Origin: Bacteroidales bacterium | Lineage (GTDB): Bacteria > Bacteroidota > Bacteroidia > Bacteroidales > UBA932 | Reading direction: 5' to 3' | DNA: 6,974 bases | Assembly: GCA_017615135.1 (NCBI GenBank) | Contig: JAGAAU010000248.1 | Span: 1 to 6,974 of the forward strand | Shown here: positions 1 through 6,078 of the stretch, piece by piece | How positions within the stretch are numbered: position 1 is the stretch's first letter | Layout: every line of letters begins with the position of its first letter | Position numbers and translations under genes: made by a program | The notes under the pieces: model-generated | What the model saw: only the letters and a program-made list of their open reading frames with translations | Told to the model about the DNA's origin: nothing | Databases searched by the model: none

Positions 1-164
1 ATCCCGTCAATTTCCAGCATCAGGCGCCTGAGCGCCGCATCTCCTTCCCTGCGGACACTGTCCAGTATAGCCTCAACCCGGGGGCGGATTCCTTCATAAT
101 CCACACCCTGACGGCAGATCAGCCCGTTCCAGGAAGACCTGGGAGGATTCACTATGATTTTCAT
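1..164 (-). CDS. hisD: Histidinol dehydrogenase HisD, N-terminal fragment
   Basis: Only the first 54 codons are in the window; the gene runs off the left edge. HisD oxidises L-histidinol to L-histidine in two NAD+-dependent steps, the last steps of cytoplasmic histidine biosynthesis. The visible protein starts MKIIVNPPRSSW and continues with a helix of the type VEAILDSVRREGDAALRR (about residues 31-48), which matches the conserved N-terminal V..I...VR..GD.AL region of HisD. The catalytic and zinc residues lie outside the window. The start is chosen because its ATG shares the four bases ATGA (161-164) with the hisG stop, implying translational coupling, and because hisG-hisD is the usual order of his genes. 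The family call rests on a short piece plus this context. Confidence 0.88.
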   Translation of the reverse strand, partial: MKIIVNPPRSSWNGLICRQGVDYEGIRPRVEAILDSVRREGDAALRRLMLEIDG

Positions 165-1012
165 AGGATAATCTTGTCCACGTCCATCACCAGAATCCCT
201 TCAGCGCCTATTGCCTTGAGCTGCCGCACTTTGGTCCACAGGTCCGCGGCATCTATCACAGAGTGCAGGGAACACCAGTCGCTGGAGGCCAGGGGCATCA
301 CAGTCGGACTCCTCATGGCCGGAAGTATGCGAATTGCTTCTTCCAGAGAGGCCTTGGGCAGGTTCATCAGAAGGTATTTCTTTCCGCGGCTGACGGTTTC
401 AGACTCAATGCGGAAGAGCAGGTCGTCAATGATTTCGCGCTCCTCGCCGTTCAGGTCTTTTCTGGCTATCAGGACCGCCTCGGACTCGAACACGGTTTCA
501 ACTTCCACCAGACCGTTGGCGACAAGGGTGCTGCCGGAAGACACTATATCGAAGATGGCGTCTGCTATCCCCACTGCGGGTGCAATTTCCACGGAGCCGG
601 TAATGACCTCGATTTTCGCATCTATATCCTTATTTTTCAGATACTTGCCGAGGATATTGGGATAGGAGGTGGCAATGCTGCGACCGTTGAACCAGGAAGG
701 TCCGTCGTATGCTTCGCCTTTGGGGATTGCCAGACTCAGCCGGCAGCCTCCGAAGCCCAGCCTGCAGAGAATGTCTACATCTGCTCCCCGCTCCTCTACT
801 TCGTTAAGTCCCACTATTCCGAGAGTGGCGGTACCTCCGGATACCACCTGGGGTATATCGTCGTCCCTGAGGTACAGGGCCTCGATCGGGAAAGTCTGCG
901 ACCGGGACAGCAGCTTGCGCTTGGGTGCGTCCACTTCTATGCCTATGCTCTGAAGCAGGGACAGGCTTTCTTCATTGAGCCGTCCCTTGGACTGTATTGC
1001 GATTCTTATCAT
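161..1012 (-). CDS. hisG: ATP phosphoribosyltransferase HisG, long form
   Basis: HisG catalyses the first, committed step of histidine synthesis: ATP plus PRPP gives phosphoribosyl-ATP. The 283-residue product begins MIRIAIQSKGRL, as expected for the first strand of the periplasmic-binding-protein-like fold. The family signature E-x5-G-x-[SAG]-x2-[IV]-x-D-[LIV]-x2-[ST]-G-x-T-L is met at residues 142-163 (from EIAPAVGIADAIFDI to SSGSTL), where the PRPP-binding loop lies. The length and the C-terminal region (about 208-283, ending in a GILVMDVDKIIL strand) show the long, HisZ-independent form with an ACT-like regulatory domain, which in the family mediates histidine feedback inhibition. The ATG at 1010-1012 overlaps the bamD stop in an ATGA, and its own stop overlaps hisD. 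No promoter or his attenuator is visible in front of it, so it probably depends on readthrough from trxB-bamD. Confidence 0.97.
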   Translation of the reverse strand: MIRIAIQSKGRLNEESLSLLQSIGIEVDAPKRKLLSRSQTFPIEALYLRDDDIPQVVSGGTATLGIVGLNEVEERGADVDILCRLGFGGCRLSLAIPKGEAYDGPSWFNGRSIATSYPNILGKYLKNKDIDAKIEVITGSVEIAPAVGIADAIFDIVSSGSTLVANGLVEVETVFESEAVLIARKDLNGEEREIIDDLLFRIESETVSRGKKYLLMNLPKASLEEAIRILPAMRSPTVMPLASSDWCSLHSVIDAADLWTKVRQLKAIGAEGILVMDVDKIIL

Positions 1013-1806
1013 TTTTCCAGATGTTTACGGACCTTGTTGTAGAGATTGTCCAGTTCTTTCCGATAACGGGATTCGGGGTATTCCCCGACAAAATTCAGAT
1101 AATCGTCGCTGAACACAAGGAAACGCTCCTTCTGCTTGGATGAAACGGACATGGCCGCGAACTTATAAGACGACATGGCGGTATAATAGAGCACGTCTTC
1201 ACGGTAACGGTTTTCCGAATCGTCCTTAAGCACGTTGCGCAGCGCCACACGGGCGGCCTTATAGTCCTCCATCTTGTAATACAGCTTGGCGTTCTCATAC
1301 GCCTTGCGGTCCAGACGGTCTTCAAGGTCTTCTATCATCCGTTTCACAGCGTCTGTGTGCACGGATCCGTAATAATTTGTAAGATATTCGTTAAGTGCCG
1401 TAAGTGCCTTATAGGTAGGCGTCTGGTCCAGTTCGTAACGCAGGGTGGACATGTACAGGCAGTTCACCCGCAGATACTCCGCCTGCTGGGAAAAGGAACT
1501 GGACGGGAAATTCTGAAGGAACTTCTCGAAATTGGTCTCCGCTGTATAGTAATCTTTAGCGCGGTAATTGCTGAGCCCCCAGTAGAACTGGACGGTATCG
1601 TCCCTTTCAGTGCCTCCGGTAAGGAGGGCCAGGGATTCGAAAAGCTTGGCCGCCTTGGGGTATTTACCGGCGTTGAAGTATTCGAAGGCTGCGTCGTATT
1701 TGGTATCGGCATCGCCGTTGTCCAGAAGTTCATCGAACTGGGTCTTGCAGGAAAATGGAACCGCAAGCACCGCCAGCATTATGAATATTATCTTTAATTT
1801 GCTCAT
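1009..1806 (-). CDS. bamD: BamD-like outer-membrane assembly lipoprotein
   Basis: A 265-residue protein that looks like BamD, the essential TPR lipoprotein of the BAM complex that inserts beta-barrel proteins into the outer membrane. A basic N-terminus (MSKLK), a hydrophobic stretch (residues 6-18) and Cys20 in VPFSC form a lipoprotein signal peptide typical of Bacteroidota. The rest is helical with TPR-like units: about 36-64 (YDAAFEYFNAGKYPKAAKLF), 72-100 (YWGLSNYRAKDYYTAETNFEKF), a long helix pair near 130-165, 169-195 (ENAKLYYKMEDYKAARVALRN) and 200-260. Spacing and length fit the Bacteroidota BamD family, although other TPR lipoproteins look similar. The ATG at 1804-1806 is preferred to an in-frame ATG 45 bases upstream because it overlaps the trxB stop as ATGA and puts the signal peptide at the N-terminus. 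The stop overlaps hisG in the same way. Confidence 0.88.
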   Translation of the reverse strand: MSKLKIIFIMLAVLAVPFSCKTQFDELLDNGDADTKYDAAFEYFNAGKYPKAAKLFESLALLTGGTERDDTVQFYWGLSNYRAKDYYTAETNFEKFLQNFPSSSFSQQAEYLRVNCLYMSTLRYELDQTPTYKALTALNEYLTNYYGSVHTDAVKRMIEDLEDRLDRKAYENAKLYYKMEDYKAARVALRNVLKDDSENRYREDVLYYTAMSSYKFAAMSVSSKQKERFLVFSDDYLNFVGEYPESRYRKELDNLYNKVRKHLEK

Positions 1807-2729
1807 TTCACGCCTTTTAAGAATTTTTCCGCATCCAGGGCGGCACGGCAACCGGAAGCCGCAGCATTCACCGCCTGTCTGTAAGTAGGATCCTGCACGT
1901 CTCCGGCGGCAAACACTCCCTCCACATTAGTTGCGGAGGAAGGGGCTTTGGTGACAATGTATCCGTTCTCATCGGTATCGATCCAGGGAGCGAACAGTTC
2001 AGACTGGGGATGATGTCCGATTGCCAGGAAAAAACCGTCTACTGCAATGTCGAACACTGCTCCGTCGCTGCGGACAAGACGCACCCCGGTAACTCCGGAA
2101 TCGTCGCCCAGCACTTCGCGGGTATTGCAGTTCCACAGCACTTCTATATTGGGAGTGTTCAGCACCCTCTCCTGCATGGCGACGGACGCGCGGAGAACAT
2201 CCCTGCGCACTATCATATAAACCTTGCGGCAGAGCTGGGACAGATAGGTTGCTTCCTCGCAGGCAGTGTCTCCCCCGCCCACTACGGCCACATCCTTCTT
2301 ACGGTAGAAGAAACCGTCGCAGGTGGCGCAGGCAGAAACTCCCATACCGCGGAATTTCTGCTCCGAGGGAAGTCCGAGATATTTGGCGGTTGCACCGGTG
2401 GCGATGATCAGGGAATCCGCTTCAATGACGTTTCCGTCTTCCAGCGTGAGCCTGAACGGCCTGGAAGAGAGGTCTGCGGCCACTACAGTGCCGGTACGGA
2501 TATCGGCTCCCAAGTTCTGCGCCTGGGTTCTCATGCCAGTCATCAGGGTATTGGCGTCCACCCCCTCCGGGAAACCCGGAAAATTCTCGACAACCGTGGT
2601 TGTAGTGAGCTGGCCGCCGGGCTCCATCCCCTCATACAGTACCGGAGCCAGGGCTGCACGCGCAGCATAGATGGCCGCAGTATAACCTGCAGGGCCCCCG
2701 CCGACAATGAGACATTTAATCCTCTCCAT
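1803..2729 (-). CDS. trxB: Thioredoxin reductase TrxB
   Basis: A 308-residue low-molecular-weight thioredoxin reductase, a cytoplasmic FAD enzyme that passes electrons from NADPH to thioredoxin. Visible landmarks in order: FAD dinucleotide-binding GGGPAG (10-15), PGGQL (37-41), the redox-active CATC (134-137, within SACATCDGFFY), the NADPH-domain glycine motif GGGDTA (151-156), the basic pair R175-R176 in VRRD that selects NADPH, and the C-terminal FAD motif GVFAAGDV (271-278) followed by RQAVNAAASG. Length and motif spacing are standard. The ATG at 2727-2729 is chosen because MERIKCLIVGGGPAG begins just before the FAD motif. The frame stays open for 62 codons upstream, but those run through the promoter region and into the divergent regulator gene. 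It is the first gene of the trxB-bamD-hisG-hisD operon, and its TGA overlaps the bamD ATG. Confidence 0.97.
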   Translation of the reverse strand: MERIKCLIVGGGPAGYTAAIYAARAALAPVLYEGMEPGGQLTTTTVVENFPGFPEGVDANTLMTGMRTQAQNLGADIRTGTVVAADLSSRPFRLTLEDGNVIEADSLIIATGATAKYLGLPSEQKFRGMGVSACATCDGFFYRKKDVAVVGGGDTACEEATYLSQLCRKVYMIVRRDVLRASVAMQERVLNTPNIEVLWNCNTREVLGDDSGVTGVRLVRSDGAVFDIAVDGFFLAIGHHPQSELFAPWIDTDENGYIVTKAPSSATNVEGVFAAGDVQDPTYRQAVNAAASGCRAALDAEKFLKGVK

Positions 2730-2751
2730 AATGCATAGAACTACTGTTACA

Positions 2752-2761
2752 ATTTGCAAAT
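2752..2761. promoter_or_regulatory. 10-bp perfect palindrome shared by both divergent promoters
   Basis: ATTTGCAAAT is its own reverse complement. Its left half carries the TTTG -33 box of the rightward regulator promoter. Its right half is the TTTG of the leftward trxB -7 element. A dimeric regulator bound here could block both promoters at once, so it is a candidate operator, but a 10-bp AT-rich palindrome can occur by chance. Confidence 0.35.
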
Positions 2762-2784
2762 ATACAAAAATTGAGCAATCTTTG
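2753..2784 (+). promoter_or_regulatory. Putative promoter of the Fur-family regulator operon
   Basis: TTTG at 2753-2756 as -33 element, a 20-base spacer, then AATCTTTG at 2777-2784 as -7 element (one mismatch to TAnnTTTG). This fits the Bacteroidota sigma-ABfr promoter layout. Transcription would start near 2790, about 20 bases before the ATG at 2809. Its -33 box overlaps the divergent trxB -7 element within a 10-bp palindrome. Confidence 0.5.
2757..2764 (-). promoter_or_regulatory. Putative -7 element of the trxB operon promoter
   Basis: Read on the minus strand these bases are TATATTTG, a perfect match to the Bacteroidota -7 consensus TAnnTTTG. The element lies 27 bases upstream of the trxB ATG, leaving a 5' leader of roughly 20 bases. 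No good -33 TTTG is present 19-21 bases upstream (the bases there read AAGG), so the promoter may be weak or activator-dependent. It is the only candidate promoter seen for the four-gene operon. Confidence 0.55.
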
Positions 2785-2801
2785 CCTTCTGCAATTTTTG
2801 T
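2764..2801. promoter_or_regulatory. Inverted repeat in the regulator promoter, candidate operator
   Basis: ACAAAAATTG (2764-2773) is the exact reverse complement of CAATTTTTGT (2792-2801), a 10-bp arm with an 18-base spacer. The arms bracket the -7 element and predicted start of the regulator transcript and end 7 bases before its ATG. Much of the repeat lies upstream of the predicted transcript start, so it is more likely a DNA operator than an RNA hairpin. Autoregulation by the adjacent Fur-like protein is an inference; the spacing is longer than a classical Fur or PerR box. Confidence 0.4.
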
Positions 2802-2808
2802 TCCTGCC

Positions 2809-3270
2809 ATGCCGAGAAGAGCGAAGAAAATCCCGGACTCCGAGCAGTTCCGTAAAATACTGAAAGACAAGGGTATAAAGGTTACTCCGCAAAGGGTTGC
2901 CGTACACGAAGCCATGCTTGCGCTGGGCCACGCGGGAGCAGATGAGGTGCTGGACTACATACAGGACCGTCTGGGCGAGGTGTGCATCTCCCAGGCTTCG
3001 GTTTACAACGTGCTTTCCAAGATGGCGGATCTGGGCATATACAACCGCGTCTGCAGCAGCGACAACAAGCTGTTCTTCGATGTAAATACCGGCAGGCACG
3101 TCCATCTGTTCGACACCCGTAACGGGGAATTCAAAGACATAGCCGACGACGGGCTCTGCGCCCTGGTGGAGAATTACCTGAAAGGCAAGTCGTTCAGGGG
3201 TTACAAGCTGGACCGTTACGAAGTACAGCTCATCTGCCATCCCTCCAGAAAAAGGAAAAAACAGGCATGA
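2809..3270 (+). CDS. Fur/PerR/Irr-superfamily transcriptional regulator without CxxC zinc site
   Basis: A 153-residue metal-dependent or redox-responsive repressor of the Fur superfamily. The N-terminal winged-helix domain is clear: KGIKVTPQRVAVHEAM (21-36), then ISQASVYNVLSKMADLGI (60-77) as the recognition helix, followed by the wing. The dimerisation domain has HVH at 97-99, in the place of the metal-binding HHH. The CxxC that normally follows to hold structural zinc is missing: the segment reads HLFDTRNGEFKDI (99-111), and there is no second CxxC near the C-terminus (only Cys143). This is reminiscent of Irr-type members. It is transcribed divergently from trxB, which suggests a peroxide or iron response, but the inducer cannot be read from sequence. 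The ATG at 2809 gives a normal N-terminus; an upstream in-frame ATG would add 34 residues encoded by the promoter. Its TGA overlaps the next gene as ATGA. Confidence 0.9.
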   Translation: MPRRAKKIPDSEQFRKILKDKGIKVTPQRVAVHEAMLALGHAGADEVLDYIQDRLGEVCISQASVYNVLSKMADLGIYNRVCSSDNKLFFDVNTGRHVHLFDTRNGEFKDIADDGLCALVENYLKGKSFRGYKLDRYEVQLICHPSRKRKKQA

Positions 3271-4709
3271 ATCCGTACTTCAAGTTCATTTTCAGCCGCA
3301 AACAGTTCCCGGAATGGGGAATCACCGCGCTTGCCGTCCTGATAGGATGCACGGTTACTGCGATTTTCCGTCCCTGGCCCTCTACAATGACCGATTCTTT
3401 CGGATACGTGCTGGCCGCCATCGAGAACCGTTTCCTGGTGTTCCGCCCCTTCGGATATTCAGCCTTTCTGCGCTTCCTGCACCTCATCAGCAGCAATATC
3501 CACGCGATATTCATCTCCCAGGCGCTCCTGTACTGGCTGTCACTGACGCTCCTGCTGCTGGCGGTGAAGAAATACTGGCCCCCGAAGGGCAGGCCTGGCC
3601 TCTTCCTGCTGCTGGAATTCACGGCCGCCTTCAGCCCCGCCGCGATTCTGATGCTTAACGCGCTCATGGCAGACGCACTGCTTTGCTGCCTGGTCTTCAT
3701 TATGCTGGCGATGATGCTGGTAATGATGCAGGAAAGGTCTTTTATTGCGCTGCTTCTGTATGGCGCCGCATTCTTTGCCGCCCTGCACACCAGATACTCC
3801 GCGATGTTTTTCCCGCTCGCCTTCGTACCCATCCTGTTTTTCCACGAGAAGCGCTGGTTCGGGCTCACTGCCGTAGCGCTGACCGCGGTGCTGTTCGGGG
3901 TTTTCCACTCCCAGATTTGCGCAGACATGAAGAAAGAAGCCGGTGTGCGGCAGTTCTCTACCGGATTCGACGGCTGGCAGCTGGCAAATAACGGCATGCA
4001 CGTAATCCCCTGGCTCGATGCGGCTGAAAGGCAGGAGCTCCCAAAAGACGGAAGGCTGCGCGACCTGCACCGGCTGGCCACAAGTGGCAAATACGATAAA
4101 CGCATCAGGGAACTCACTGCAGACGGCACCAGACCTGTTTCTTCCTTCCTCTGGTATAACGACCTGCCCTTGAAAGAGTACTTGTACCTGAATATGCAGC
4201 AAAAAGGCGGGACTTACCTTACCAATTGGGTTAAACTTGGGAGCGGGCCCTATTCAGACTATGGCAAATGGCTTATCCTGCACTATCCCGGCAAATACAT
4301 GAGCCACTATTTTCTGCCCAATCTGAAGAATGTGTTCATTCCGGAAGACACTGAGATACTCTCGCGGCCGGGCGAGGTGGAAGCCGGACAGAAGGAACTG
4401 TGCAACTGGTTCAAACTCGATAAAAACGTGACGCTTAAGGAGAGGACTCCTTTCCTCGGCAAGAAGGTCGTTCCCCTGCTTCCCTGGGTGGAACTCGCCG
4501 GCTGGATTCTGATGCTGGGAGCGGCGCTCTTCATGCTGATTGGCAGGAAGAAGCTCTCCAAACATACCCGCATAGCCCTCTGGATGCTGTTCCTCTTCGG
4601 GTTCGTTTACTTCGGCACCACAATGTTCGCCAGCCCCGTAGTGCTACGTTACTGGATGCCGATGCATGCAGTAAAACTGATATTCGCATGGATATGCGTG
4701 CATCGCTGA
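3267..4709 (+). CDS. Polytopic membrane protein, GT-C glycosyltransferase-like
   Basis: A 480-residue inner-membrane protein of unproven function. Hydrophobic segments lie near residues 17-35, 78-100, 110-131, 135-154, 158-175, 178-193, 197-214, 403-425, 435-452 and 456-477. A hydrophilic part of nearly 190 residues (about 216-402) lies between them and is probably extracytoplasmic. The first loop has TDSFGYVLAAIENRF...RPFGYSAFL (42-68), where GT-C lipid-sugar transferases carry a catalytic acidic residue (here Asp43) and a substrate-contacting RPxGY-type stretch. FDGWQLANN (234-242) and LRYWMPMHAV (460-469) also look like conserved positions. By family knowledge a GT-C enzyme would transfer a sugar from a polyprenyl-phosphate donor on the periplasmic face. 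That role is inferred and agrees with the GtrA protein encoded next. It starts within the regulator stop (ATGA at 3267-3270) and overlaps gtrA by 22 bases, so all three genes form one operon. Confidence 0.72.
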   Translation: MNPYFKFIFSRKQFPEWGITALAVLIGCTVTAIFRPWPSTMTDSFGYVLAAIENRFLVFRPFGYSAFLRFLHLISSNIHAIFISQALLYWLSLTLLLLAVKKYWPPKGRPGLFLLLEFTAAFSPAAILMLNALMADALLCCLVFIMLAMMLVMMQERSFIALLLYGAAFFAALHTRYSAMFFPLAFVPILFFHEKRWFGLTAVALTAVLFGVFHSQICADMKKEAGVRQFSTGFDGWQLANNGMHVIPWLDAAERQELPKDGRLRDLHRLATSGKYDKRIRELTADGTRPVSSFLWYNDLPLKEYLYLNMQQKGGTYLTNWVKLGSGPYSDYGKWLILHYPGKYMSHYFLPNLKNVFIPEDTEILSRPGEVEAGQKELCNWFKLDKNVTLKERTPFLGKKVVPLLPWVELAGWILMLGAALFMLIGRKKLSKHTRIALWMLFLFGFVYFGTTMFASPVVLRYWMPMHAVKLIFAWICVHR

Positions 4710-5095
4710 AAACACTTCTGGTCCAGTTCTTCCGCTACGGCATTGTGGGCGGCATTGCCTTCGTTGCAGATTACGGCAGCCTGTATCTACTGACCGAATT
4801 TTTCCATCTTCATCATCTCATATCGGCGGCCATTGCATTCTGCATCGGACTTGCAGTCAATTATGCATTCAGCACTAAATGGGTATTCGGAGAGTCCAGG
4901 TTCAGAGGGAAATGGGCGGAATTCACGGTCTTCGCCCTGATAGGAGTGGCCGGACTGGGGCTGAACGAACTCATCATCTGGTTCTTCAGCGACATTTTGC
5001 CCCTGCATTACATGGCCAGCAAACTGATTTCTACAGCTGTGGTATTTTTGTGGAATTTTTTGGCACGAAAGTTTATCATCTTCCCGGATAAATGA
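4688..5095 (+). CDS. GtrA-family membrane protein
   Basis: A 135-residue protein with four predicted membrane helices (about 13-36, 42-62, 77-99, 106-126), the usual size and topology of GtrA proteins. Characteristic pieces are FRYGIVGGIAFVADYGSLYLL (15-35), NYAFSTKWVF (58-67), and LWNFLARKFIIF (121-132) at the end. GtrA relatives are thought to help flip undecaprenyl-phosphate-linked sugars across the inner membrane for O-antigen, teichoic acid or lipid modification. Here the upstream GT-C-like protein is a natural partner that would use such a donor, which is an inference from context. The ATG at 4688 gives a 22-base overlap with the preceding gene; a second ATG two codons later is equally possible. 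Confidence 0.9.
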   Translation: MDMRASLKTLLVQFFRYGIVGGIAFVADYGSLYLLTEFFHLHHLISAAIAFCIGLAVNYAFSTKWVFGESRFRGKWAEFTVFALIGVAGLGLNELIIWFFSDILPLHYMASKLISTAVVFLWNFLARKFIIFPDK

Positions 5096-5104
5096 CTACC
5101 TTTG
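5072..5104 (+). promoter_or_regulatory. Putative Bacteroidota-type promoter of the SDR gene
   Basis: TACCTTTG (5097-5104) matches the -7 consensus TAnnTTTG exactly. TTTA (5072-5075), one base off TTTG, sits 21 bases upstream as a -33 element. Transcription would start near 5110, leaving an A/T-rich leader of about 35 bases before the ATG at 5144. The promoter overlaps the last codons and stop of the GtrA gene, so the SDR can be expressed separately from the upstream operon. Confidence 0.6.
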
Positions 5105-5143
5105 CTACCCCAAAATTAATACACTATACTTTTTTTCTTAAAA

Positions 5144-5914
5144 ATGACTGATTTATTTGATTTGAGCGGCAGGGTTGCGGTAGTTACCGGAGCCTCTACC
5201 GGACTCGGAGTGCAGATGGCCAAAGCCTTCGCAAACAAAGGTGCCAATCTTGTACTTCTTGCACGCAGGATGAACCTGCTTGAGGAAAATGCAAAGGCCA
5301 TAGAGGCCGAGTTTGGAGTAAAAGTCCTTCCTTTTGCCTGTGACATCACGGATACAGAGAAAGTCAAGGCTGCAGTAGCCGCCACAATGGAGCGTTTCGG
5401 ACGCGTGGATATACTTGTCAACAATGCCGGCACCGGCGCTGTAGCCAATGCAGAAGACATCACCGACGAGCAGTTCAAGCACGAGATGGACATAGACCTC
5501 TTCGGGACCTTCATATGCGCCAGGGAATTCGGCAAAGAGATGATCAGGGCCGGATTCGGACGCATTATCAACATTGCATCCATGTATGGTCTGGTAGGCA
5601 ATATGATAGTCGGCAGTTCACCCTATCATGCAGCCAAGGGCGGAGTGGTGAACCTCACCAGGGCCCTCGCAGCCGAATGGGGCAAACACGGAATTACCGT
5701 GAACAGCATCTGCCCGGGTTATTTCTATACAGACCTTACCACTGCAACCCTGGATTCTGACTATTTCCAGGCCATTGCCAAACGCAGCATTCCTATGGAG
5801 CGCTATGGCAAGGAAGGCGAATTGGACACCTGCGCCCTTTTCCTCGCTTCCCCCGCCAGCACATACGTCAACGGCCAGAACATCGCCGTAGACGGCGGCT
5901 ACACCTGCGTATAG
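5144..5914 (+). CDS. Classical short-chain dehydrogenase/reductase, gluconate 5-dehydrogenase-like
   Basis: A 256-residue classical SDR, probably a soluble NAD(P)(H)-dependent oxidoreductase. Motifs in order: cofactor loop TGASTGLG (15-22), basic pair Arg41-Arg42 after the second strand (suggests NADPH preference), CDITD (66-70), NNAG (93-96), catalytic Ser146 in NIASM, the YxxxK pair Tyr161/Lys165 in YHAAKGG, PGYFYTDL (191-198), and the C-terminal NGQNIAVDGGYT. The position usually held by the tetrad Asn is Asp118 (MDIDLFG), as I recall for some gluconate 5-dehydrogenases. The substrate cannot be fixed: a sugar acid or sugar ketone is most likely from overall resemblance, and a FabG-type role is less likely. 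It stands as a single gene with its own promoter and is followed after 13 bases by a structured element in the same sense. Confidence 0.88.
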   Translation: MTDLFDLSGRVAVVTGASTGLGVQMAKAFANKGANLVLLARRMNLLEENAKAIEAEFGVKVLPFACDITDTEKVKAAVAATMERFGRVDILVNNAGTGAVANAEDITDEQFKHEMDIDLFGTFICAREFGKEMIRAGFGRIINIASMYGLVGNMIVGSSPYHAAKGGVVNLTRALAAEWGKHGITVNSICPGYFYTDLTTATLDSDYFQAIAKRSIPMERYGKEGELDTCALFLASPASTYVNGQNIAVDGGYTCV

Positions 5915-5927
5915 TCTAGTCTTCCCC

Positions 5928-6048
5928 GCCAGCAAGCGGACACCTGTATCCTGAAACCGTCGCTTTGCGACCCCTCCCTAAGGGCCCCATCCCTCTTACA
6001 TTGCCGAGGGTGGCATGGGTTTCAGGACGCTGGTGCCCGCTTGCTGGC
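5928..6048 (+). ncRNA. Structured element copy 1 with H-type pseudoknot, family unknown
   Basis: Outer stem P1 pairs GCCAGCAAGCGG (5928-5939) with 6037-6048 (12 bp, perfect), extended after an A/C mismatch by CACC/GGTG. After a 4x4 internal loop, P2 pairs TCCTGAAACC (5949-5958) with 6018-6027 (10 bp). Inside are hairpin P3 GTCGC-TTT-GCGAC (5959-5971) and small hairpin P4 CCC-TAA-GGG (5976-5984). CCCCAT leads to a pseudoknot: S1 CCCTC (5991-5995) with GAGGG (6006-6010), interleaved with S2 CATTGCC (5999-6005) and GGCATG (6012-6017, one T bulged). No T-tract follows, so it is not an ordinary terminator. Whether it acts as RNA (SDR 3' UTR) or as folded DNA is open. I found no match to a family I know. 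Confidence 0.6.
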
Positions 6049-6078
6049 AACACATATATTCGTAACGAGGACCCGACA

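Noticed and set aside
263..1042. A long open frame on the plus strand opposite hisG
   Set aside because: It is antisense to a clear hisG with a full family signature and overlaps the bamD end; its translation shows no recognisable domain.
2010..2738. A 242-codon open frame on the plus strand opposite trxB
   Set aside because: It mirrors trxB, which has every expected FAD, NADPH and CxxC motif; the antisense product has no coherent fold signature.
2730..2915. 62-codon N-terminal extension of trxB
   Set aside because: It would run through the promoter region into the divergent regulator gene, and the FAD motif is already at the normal distance from the ATG at 2729.
3540..4202. Long minus-strand frames opposite the GT-C-like gene, such as 3540-4202 and 3230-4129
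   Set aside because: The plus-strand frame has membrane helices, ATGA coupling and a conserved partner gene; the antisense products are low-complexity shadows.
5928..6048. Simple rho-independent terminator for the SDR gene
   Set aside because: The stem is much longer and more complex than a terminator, and it is followed by AACACATATATT, not a T-tract.
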